This document shows, piece after piece, positions 5,251 to 9,977 of a DNA stretch of 9,977 bases. The DNA is taken from NCBI GenBank assembly GCA_022703745.1, contig JAKLDB010000014.1:1-9977 (forward strand), written 5' to 3'. Positions within the stretch are counted from its first letter, which is position 1. Each line of letters starts with the position of its first letter. A program made the translations under genes and the position numbers. The stretch comes from Patescibacteria group bacterium. Lineage in GTDB: Bacteria > Patescibacteriota > Kazan-3B-28. The notes beneath the pieces are model-generated. The model was not told where the DNA came from. It saw only the letters and a program-made list of their open reading frames with translations, and did not search any database.

Positions 5251-5757
5251 CTACATCGCTTTCAGGAACAAATCAACTACTTCTTCCACGACTGCCGATA
5301 GTTCGGCTAGTTGTTTTTTATTCAATGGTTCTAGAACGTAGTTACTTGCATCTGAACGGGGTCTTCCAACCCCGATGCGAATACGAGCAATGGAATTAGT
5401 TTTTAGGTTATCAATAACAGATTGCATGCCGTTGTGTCCCCCACTACTACCCGTAGTGCGAGAACGAATGGTTCCAAATGGCAGATCGATATCGTCGTAA
5501 ATTACAACAATCGCTTCGGTAGGAATACCGAAATATCTGGCCACCTTCGCCACGGCTCTACCTGAATTATTCATGAAAGTCAGAGGTTTGGCAATAATAA
5601 TTTCTTTGCCGGAAGCTATTTCTGTTTCGGTACGAGTGTGTTTCTTGAATTTTAGGTTTAGTTTTTTTACAAGCAAATCCGCTACCATTCTGCCCGCGTT
5701 ATGGCGAGTTGATTCATATTTCTTTCCTGGATTACCGAGTCCGATGATCAGTCTCAT
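5251..5757 (-). CDS. pth: Peptidyl-tRNA hydrolase
   Basis: A 168-residue cytosolic enzyme that cleaves the ester between peptide and tRNA on peptidyl-tRNAs dropped from the ribosome, recycling tRNA. All signature blocks of bacterial Pth are present: GLGNPG (6-11, with N9), the catalytic histidine in TRHNAG (H19), KPLTFMNNSG (57-66), the acidic YDDIDLPFG (D89) and GSSGGHNGM (103-111, N109). These correspond to the substrate-binding and catalytic residues known from E. coli Pth. It is somewhat shorter than the common 185-195 residues but complete. The ATG at 5757 is preceded by only a weak ribosome site and lies 9 nt after the stop of the EF-Tu-like gene, so the two are probably cotranscribed and perhaps translationally coupled. 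The bidirectional hairpin at 5212-5241 ends the unit. Confidence 0.96.
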   Translation of the reverse strand: MRLIIGLGNPGKKYESTRHNAGRMVADLLVKKLNLKFKKHTRTETEIASGKEIIIAKPLTFMNNSGRAVAKVARYFGIPTEAIVVIYDDIDLPFGTIRSRTTGSSGGHNGMQSVIDNLKTNSIARIRIGVGRPRSDASNYVLEPLNKKQLAELSAVVEEVVDLFLKAM

Positions 5758-5766
5758 TCCGATTTT

Positions 5767-6012
5767 CTATGCGTAGACTTCAGTACCTTCTTTGAGTGGT
5801 TCGTTGACCTTGATTCCAACGACATCGCCCTTTTTGGCGGAATCTACAGCAGACCGCTCAATTTGGATTGACTCGATGGTTTCGGTTTTCTCTTCCTCAC
5901 CTTTTTTGAAGGTGACTGTATCGCCTAATTTTAAACTGCCCGCTAGGTCGATAATAGCGACACCAATTTTGTCGTAGTAATGTACGACTTTACCTATTTT
6001 TTTACCAGCCAT
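5767..6012 (-). CDS. Stand-alone EF-Tu domain-2-like (translation elongation factor-like) protein
   Basis: An 81-residue basic protein beginning MAGKKIGKV. The start is ATG 6012, because AAAGGAGGG (6025-6017) lies 5 nt upstream of it; an in-frame ATG at 6045 lies beyond this ribosome site and is rejected. The pattern IGKVVHYYDKIGVAIIDLAGSLKLGD...V.SIQIERSAVDSAKKGDVVGIKV resembles the beta-barrel domain 2 of translational GTPases (strand, KxGD turn, then the IQ...A..GD.VGIKV block). There is no GTPase domain. Proteins like this are commonly annotated as translation elongation factor-like in CPR bacteria and archaea; the molecular role is unknown to me. It may bind the ribosome, RNA or a translation factor. 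It sits directly before pth, and its own extended -10 promoter is upstream, so the gene pair forms a unit within the translation-gene cluster. Confidence 0.8.
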   Translation of the reverse strand: MAGKKIGKVVHYYDKIGVAIIDLAGSLKLGDTVTFKKGEEEKTETIESIQIERSAVDSAKKGDVVGIKVNEPLKEGTEVYA

Positions 6013-6016
6013 CTTG

Positions 6017-6025
6017 CCCTCCTTT
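6017..6025 (-). promoter_or_regulatory. Strong ribosome-binding site that fixes the EF-like start
   Basis: AAAGGAGGG on the minus strand lies 5 nt (from the AGGAGG core) before the ATG at 6012. It is one of the strongest Shine-Dalgarno matches here and rules out the longer reading from 6045. Confidence 0.85.
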
Positions 6026-6049
6026 GATGGTAAAGGATATGACAAGGGT

Positions 6050-6058
6050 ATTATACCA
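6050..6058 (-). promoter_or_regulatory. Extended -10 promoter for the EF-like/pth unit
   Basis: TGGTATAAT on the minus strand (6058-6050) is identical to the extended -10 of the ncRNA promoter. No good -35 is seen 16-18 nt upstream, which is tolerable for an extended -10. The expected start near 6043 leaves about 31 nt to the ATG at 6012. Read-through from der is also possible, as no strong terminator lies between. Confidence 0.65.
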
Positions 6059-6080
6059 TTTGGCTCCAGAAAGTAGCCCC

Positions 6081-7421
6081 TTATTTTCTGGTTCGGCGAG
6101 CTTTTGCTCTAGGAGAAAATCGGATAGGGACACCAGGAAGTGGCCAAGTCTCACGGATCTTATTCTCTAAGTACCGTAGGTAGGTGTGGTGGAGTGCTTC
6201 AGGACGATCTGCCACTATTTCAATTACTGGTGGATTAGCGGATGTTTGTCGAGCAGAACGGATAACAGGGATGGCGTATTTTCCAAATGGTCTGCGTTCG
6301 GTTGCTGCTTGGAGAATAAGAGAATTTATTTTTTCATCGGCAATGCGAGTGTGGCGTAATTCCATGGTGGAGAGGATTAGAGTTTTCAGTCGATCTACTC
6401 GCTGGCCAGTGAGAGCAGAGATATAGATTTTTGGTATCCAAGATGCGAATCGATATTTTTGTTCTAGGTATTTGTCGTATTCAGCAGTAATTTTCTGTGT
6501 TTTTTCAACAAGATCCCATTTATTAATAACGAGAATCGGACTTTTGCCCAATTCCAAAACAATCTCCAAAATATGTTGATCTTGAGCAATAACACCTTCG
6601 TCGGCTTCCATTAAAAGTAGACAGATGTCTGCGGATTGAACAGCACGTAGCATTCTTAAGGCAGAGAATTTTTCTATTCCTACTTCAACCTTTCCGCGAC
6701 GACGAAGACCGGCAGTATCTGTGAACTCTAGAATGTGGTTTTCAAAGAGTATTTGCTCATCTATGGTGTCTCGGGTAGTTCCCGCTTCTTTGCTTACAAT
6801 ACTGCGATTTTTCCCAATTAGTTTATTGAATAGGGTGGATTTGCCAACGTTAGGACGGCCAAGAATTGCTACTTTAATAATTGGATGACTAGATTTTGTT
6901 CGGGTTTTTGGCTTCTTGATCTTATTCAACTGGTATACGACTTCGTCTAGGACTTCACCAATCCCCTTGCCGGTAGTACCAGCAGTTTCAAATGTTTGTT
7001 TGAAGCCAAGACGATAGAATTCGGCTAGTGTTTCTGGGTCTATCTTTTTGTCCGTCTTGTTTATTAGCAATAAGATGGGCTTGTTTTGTTTGCGTGCCAT
7101 TCGGGCAACTTCCTGGTCGTCTGGGTGAATCCCTTCTTTGGCATTTACTAGGAATAAAAGAAGGTCGGCAGATTCAAGGGCAACCTTAGTTTGGGCCAAG
7201 ACATTCTTGGTGAGTTCAGATTTATTATCTGGCTCAATGCCGGCAGTATCTGCAACGGTAAAGCTGATCTTATTCCAATCTACTTGTCCAAAAAGAACAT
7301 CCCTGGTGGTACCGGGTTCTTCGGCTAAAATAGCCTTTTTCTCGCCAATAAGACGGTTGAATAGGGTGGATTTGCCGACATTAGGACGGCCGATGATAGC
7401 AACTAGGAAATGGTGTTCCAT
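6081..7421 (-). CDS. der: Ribosome biogenesis GTPase Der (EngA)
   Basis: A 446-residue protein with two tandem GTPase domains and a C-terminal KH-like domain, the layout unique to Der, which acts in 50S subunit maturation. First G domain: P-loop GRPNVGKST (11-19), TTRD (38-41), DTAG (58-61), NKTD (121-124). Second: GRPNVGKST (188-196), TTRD (215-218), DTAG (235-238), NKWD (300-303). The KH-like part runs from about 355 and ends in a basic tail (RAKARRTRK) typical of the family. The first-domain G5 region reads TAGTTGKG rather than the usual SAxxGxG. The start is ATG 7421, 7 nt after the stop of the carboxypeptidase gene, with a weak AGGTTAG ribosome site that lies within that short gap and overlaps the stop. 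Length is normal and all nucleotide-binding motifs are intact, so it is expected to be functional. Confidence 0.97.
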   Translation of the reverse strand: MEHHFLVAIIGRPNVGKSTLFNRLIGEKKAILAEEPGTTRDVLFGQVDWNKISFTVADTAGIEPDNKSELTKNVLAQTKVALESADLLLFLVNAKEGIHPDDQEVARMARKQNKPILLLINKTDKKIDPETLAEFYRLGFKQTFETAGTTGKGIGEVLDEVVYQLNKIKKPKTRTKSSHPIIKVAILGRPNVGKSTLFNKLIGKNRSIVSKEAGTTRDTIDEQILFENHILEFTDTAGLRRRGKVEVGIEKFSALRMLRAVQSADICLLLMEADEGVIAQDQHILEIVLELGKSPILVINKWDLVEKTQKITAEYDKYLEQKYRFASWIPKIYISALTGQRVDRLKTLILSTMELRHTRIADEKINSLILQAATERRPFGKYAIPVIRSARQTSANPPVIEIVADRPEALHHTYLRYLENKIRETWPLPGVPIRFSPRAKARRTRK

Positions 7422-7428
7422 ATCTAAC

Positions 7429-8358
7429 CTATAGGGGTTCTATCCAAGAATATGCCGTGAGCGCCCAGTCTAGCGCTTTTTTGCCCTCTTGGAAACGGTT
7501 GGGACTATCTAGGAGGACTACGATAACCTTTTGGCCACTATCTCCCTCTACAGCAGCTACTAGCGACTCACCTGCCTCATCTGTGGTTCCAGTCTTTACC
7601 CCAATAACGTTCTCAAACTGCCCTAGGAGCTTGTTGGTGGTATTGAGCTGGTGAACAAATTTGCCACTTACATCTTTTACTGTAGTTTTTGAGATTTTAA
7701 CAATATTGGCGAAGATTTCATTTTCCATTGCTACCCGAGACAGCTCGGCAAGATCTCTGGCGGTGGAATAGTGTTGAGGGTCGTCGAAACCGACTGGATT
7801 AGTAAAGTGAGTTTGAGTAAGTCCAAGCTGGACGGCTTTCTGGTTCATTAGGGAGACGAATTGGTCGGGTGTGTCTGCGGTGGCGTATGCGAGAGTAGTA
7901 GCGGCATCATTAGCGGATTCAATGAGAGTGCCTTTCAATAAATTATGAATTGTTATGCGTTCGTTGGCATAGAGAGACATTTTAGAGCCAGTAACTTTCA
8001 CTGCTTCTACAGGAACGGTTGCAACAGTACTTAACTGACTACCAAATTTATCTAAAGCTACTAGTGCGGTCATTATTTTTGTAAGGGAGGCAATAGGAAG
8101 AGAATCTTGAGCATTATTGCTATACAACACTCGGTTGCTTTGGGCGTCAATAATAATAGATGCTCTAGAGTTGAGCTCAATATCTTTTGAGTTTAGGTTC
8201 CTAATTGGCCCGATAAGAGAATTCAGGTTTTGGGCGAAATCTGTTGCGGAGTAATTAATAGAGAAAATATTAAATACGCTCAACAATTGCTGTTGGGGGC
8301 CATCTAGGGCACCGGTAAAGAACCGGAGAGCAACTAATAGTAATGCAAGACTATTCAC
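7429..8358 (-). CDS. D-alanyl-D-alanine carboxypeptidase (DacA/PBP5 type, peptidase S11)
   Basis: A 309-residue serine enzyme of the penicillin-binding class that removes the terminal D-Ala of peptidoglycan stem peptides and so limits cross-linking. The three active-site motifs are in order: SLTK (91-94, nucleophile S91), SAN (148-150) and KTGTT (255-259). The sequence around them (IASLTKIMTALVA, TLIESANDAA, NPVGFDD, ARDLA) is typical of S11. The N-terminus has a short hydrophobic stretch (residues 4-18), which fits a membrane anchor or signal, so the enzyme probably acts outside the membrane. The C-terminal beta domain and amphipathic anchor of E. coli PBP5 are missing: the protein ends about 50 residues after KTG. 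The start is GTG 8358, one base after the aspS TAG, suggesting translational reinitiation. It implies that the cell has cross-linkable peptidoglycan. Confidence 0.93.
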   Translation of the reverse strand: MNSLALLLVALRFFTGALDGPQQQLLSVFNIFSINYSATDFAQNLNSLIGPIRNLNSKDIELNSRASIIIDAQSNRVLYSNNAQDSLPIASLTKIMTALVALDKFGSQLSTVATVPVEAVKVTGSKMSLYANERITIHNLLKGTLIESANDAATTLAYATADTPDQFVSLMNQKAVQLGLTQTHFTNPVGFDDPQHYSTARDLAELSRVAMENEIFANIVKISKTTVKDVSGKFVHQLNTTNKLLGQFENVIGVKTGTTDEAGESLVAAVEGDSGQKVIVVLLDSPNRFQEGKKALDWALTAYSWIEPL

Positions 8359-8359
8359 G

Positions 8360-9748
8360 CTACTTTTTCTTCTTTAAGGACAGACCAAGTTCGTTTAGGG
8401 TAGCGGAGTCTACTTCGCGAGGCGAGCCCATCATGGGATCACGACCTTTGTCTGTCTTGGGGAAGGCAATAACCTCACGGATATTTGGTTCGTTCTGGAG
8501 GAGCATGACTAAACGATCTATGCCGGGAGCGATTCCACCGTGAGGAGGAGCACCGTAGCGAAAAGCTTCCAACATATGACCAAATTTATCATTCGCCTCT
8601 TCTTTTGATAGACCGATAATTTCAAAAATCTTTTGCTGAAGTTCGGGTTGATGGATACGAATAGAACCGCTGGCAATTTCGTAGCCGTTTAGAACCATGT
8701 CGTAAGCGGTGCTAACAACATCTTCAGGATTGCTGTCGAGCATCTTGATTTGGTCTTCTTTGGGAGCGGTGAAGGGATGGTGTTCGGAGGTAAGTCCGTT
8801 CCCTGCCTTAGCAAATAATGGAAAATCTACTACAAAACAAAATGCCAATTCATCTGGGTCGTGAGGATTCTGGCGAAGGTCTGGCTTGTCTGTGCCGTAT
8901 TTTTCCAGCGCTTCCTTGTGAGTAATTCTAGGCCAAGGGGTTTGTAAGATTTTTTTATTAGGGTAAAGAGTCTTGATAAGTTCTGTAAAAAGTTGTTCGG
9001 TTAAATCTAGAATCTCTTTTTCTGAAGCGAAAGACATTTCCAAATCCAACTGGGTGAATTCTGGTTGACGGTCGCCACGCAAATCCTCATCACGCATACA
9101 TTTGGCGATTTGGTAGTAGCGTTCAAATCCCGCAACCATCAGGAGTTGTTTGTATTGCTGGGGACTTTGAGGGAGAGCATAGAAACTTCCTTGATACTTT
9201 CTACTTGGGACAAGATAGTCTCGAGCGCCTTCAGGGGTGGCGGCAGTAATAATTGGAGTTTCGATTTCAGTAAATTTGCGTTCGTTTAAGAATTCTCGGA
9301 TAAAACGAATTACTTGGTGACGCATTAGTAAATTGTGATGAATTTTTTCGTGACGAAGATCCAAGTAGCGATATTTTAAACGGATTTCTTCATCTGCGGC
9401 TGATTCGCGGTCAATTTCAAATGGAGGAGTAAGTGATTCGTTTAAAATTTCTAAATTAGTTGCCTTAATCTCAACTGTACCGGTAACAATTTTGGGATTA
9501 ATGTTTCGTTCTCCTCGCCTTACAACTTCACCTATAATTTTTACAACTGATTCAGGCTTGAGGTTGTCAGCTTGTTCTTGGAGCTTTGGGTTGTCGCCAA
9601 AAACGACTTGGACTAATCCAAATCCATCTCGCAGATCGATAAAAATGATTTGTCCCATATTCCGCTTACTGTGTACCCACCCAAAAAGGGTGACAGTTTG
9701 CCCCACAAGTGTTGGGGTATCGGAGATGAGAGTGCGATTAAAAAACAT
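8360..9748 (-). CDS. aspS: Aspartyl-tRNA synthetase, bacterial type lacking the GAD insertion
   Basis: A 462-residue class II synthetase that charges tRNA with aspartate. The N-terminal OB-fold anticodon-binding domain covers residues 1 to about 110 (GWVHSKRNMGQ, FIDLRD). The catalytic core follows: RYLDLR (127-132), QSPQQYKQLLM, motif 2 around R219-D-E (RDEDLRGDRQPEF), GYEIASGS, and motif 3 GGIAPGIDR (404-412). Bacterial AspRS is usually near 590 residues because a GAD domain of over 100 residues sits between KYGTDKPDLR and the VVDFPLF block. Here only about a dozen residues separate them (about 292 to 305), so that domain is absent although the rest is bacterial in style. The start is ATG 9748; no clear ribosome site is visible. 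It is the first gene of the run aspS-dac-der. Whether it also charges tRNA-Asn cannot be decided here; no gatCAB gene is in view. Confidence 0.96.
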   Translation of the reverse strand: MFFNRTLISDTPTLVGQTVTLFGWVHSKRNMGQIIFIDLRDGFGLVQVVFGDNPKLQEQADNLKPESVVKIIGEVVRRGERNINPKIVTGTVEIKATNLEILNESLTPPFEIDRESAADEEIRLKYRYLDLRHEKIHHNLLMRHQVIRFIREFLNERKFTEIETPIITAATPEGARDYLVPSRKYQGSFYALPQSPQQYKQLLMVAGFERYYQIAKCMRDEDLRGDRQPEFTQLDLEMSFASEKEILDLTEQLFTELIKTLYPNKKILQTPWPRITHKEALEKYGTDKPDLRQNPHDPDELAFCFVVDFPLFAKAGNGLTSEHHPFTAPKEDQIKMLDSNPEDVVSTAYDMVLNGYEIASGSIRIHQPELQQKIFEIIGLSKEEANDKFGHMLEAFRYGAPPHGGIAPGIDRLVMLLQNEPNIREVIAFPKTDKGRDPMMGSPREVDSATLNELGLSLKKKK

Positions 9749-9819
9749 AAATTTAACAATAAGTAAAAATCTTATTCCAGCATAACAAAATTCTTTTTTC
9801 TATAGAAGAAAACAGGTTG
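9749..9819 (-). promoter_or_regulatory. Leader and likely promoter region of the aspS operon
   Basis: This AT-rich stretch between the upstream terminator and the aspS ATG must hold the operon promoter, but no hexamer pair is convincing. Candidates on the minus strand are TATAGA, TATGCT and TAAGAT, none with a good -35 at 16-18 nt. It contains the 10-bp palindrome TTCTATAGAA (9798-9807). No riboswitch or T-box hallmark was found. Confidence 0.35.
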
Positions 9820-9859
9820 AAAAAATGGCACGTCCCCCCATATCTCCATGGGGGGACGT
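9820..9859 (-). terminator. Strong intrinsic terminator of the gene upstream of aspS
   Basis: ACGTCCCCCCAT (9830-9841) and ATGGGGGGACGT (9848-9859) form a perfect 12-bp stem with a 6-nt loop. On the minus strand it is followed, 4 nt later, by six U (9825-9820). It begins 9 nt after the stop of the partial gene at 9869-9977 and separates that gene from the aspS operon. Confidence 0.9.
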
Positions 9860-9868
9860 TAAGGAACT

Positions 9869-9977
9869 CTACCCGTCACAGGGGCAATAACCGCTGATGG
9901 TGTCACCGTCCACCATAAGCTTTTCTCTTACCCCTAATAACATGGGTAGTTGTGAGAAGACATCTTCTAGATTTTTC
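9869..9977 (-). CDS. C-terminal 35 residues of an unidentified protein (truncated by window edge)
   Basis: The minus-strand frame is open from the right edge to TAG at 9871-9869. It reads KNLEDVFSQLPMLLGV... and ends GYCPCDG, with an unusual terminal CPC. A perfect terminator starts 9 nt after the stop, which supports a real gene end. The visible tail looks like a helix followed by a short strand pair (KLMVDGDTISGY). The family is not recognisable from this piece; the two cysteines could bind metal or be redox-active, but that is a guess. Confidence 0.6.
   Translation of the reverse strand, partial: KNLEDVFSQLPMLLGVREKLMVDGDTISGYCPCDG

Noticed and set aside
5091..5399. Plus-strand frame of 102 codons running from the ncRNA into the antisense of pth
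   Set aside because: More than a third is the antisense shadow of a well-identified gene, and the terminator at 5212-5241 would cut it.
6062..6078. GGCT/AGCC hairpin after der as a terminator
   Set aside because: Only 4 bp with a 9-nt loop and no U-run, so der transcription may well run on into the EF-like gene.
9798..9807. TTCTATAGAA palindrome in the aspS leader as an operator
   Set aside because: It is short and sits in an A/T-rich tract where such palindromes arise by chance; there is no second copy in the window to support it.

Overview
The window is compact bacterial chromosome of a reduced, Patescibacteria/CPR-like type. This is an inference, not a proof. It rests on tightly packed housekeeping genes, frequent GTG/TTG starts, short versions of universal proteins (an aspartyl-tRNA synthetase without its usual insertion domain, a 168-residue Pth), and a stand-alone EF-Tu domain-2-like protein of a kind often annotated in CPR bacteria and archaea. 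The code behaves as standard bacterial: mfd ends at TGA and Trp is TGG. I see no insertion sequence, CRISPR array, tRNA, rRNA or phage gene.

Layout. Positions 1-426 (+) hold the C-terminal end of a family-2 glycosyltransferase, the only plus-strand protein gene. Positions 427-849 lack a convincing protein gene: an AT-rich stretch with one hairpin, then a structured 3' tail and terminator belonging to the next minus-strand gene. Two small orphan genes follow (850-1182 and 1353-1724, both -). Each has its own sigma70-type promoter and terminator hairpin, and both hairpins carry a GCAA loop on the transcribed strand. Then comes mfd (1789-5004, -), the transcription-repair coupling factor.

The mfd-pth gap (5005-5250) carries what looks like a plus-strand, about 195-nt structured non-coding RNA gene. 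It has a near-consensus promoter (TTGACG, 17 nt, TGGTATAAT), several nested helices, a possible pseudoknot, and a 12-bp intrinsic terminator. The RNA could not be matched by eye to 6S, SRP, RNase P, tmRNA or a known riboswitch, and is the most interesting item here.

Upstream on the minus strand is a run read in the order aspS (8360-9748), a DacA-like D,D-carboxypeptidase (7429-8358), der (6081-7421), the EF-Tu domain-2-like gene (5767-6012) and pth (5251-5757). Spacing is 1, 7, 68 and 9 nt; the 68-nt gap has its own extended -10 promoter, so the last two genes can be transcribed separately. The group combines translation (AspRS, Pth, EF-like), ribosome assembly (Der) and peptidoglycan trimming (DacA). 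A perfect 12-bp terminator (9830-9859) separates aspS from a minus-strand gene of which only the last 35 codons are visible (9869-9977).
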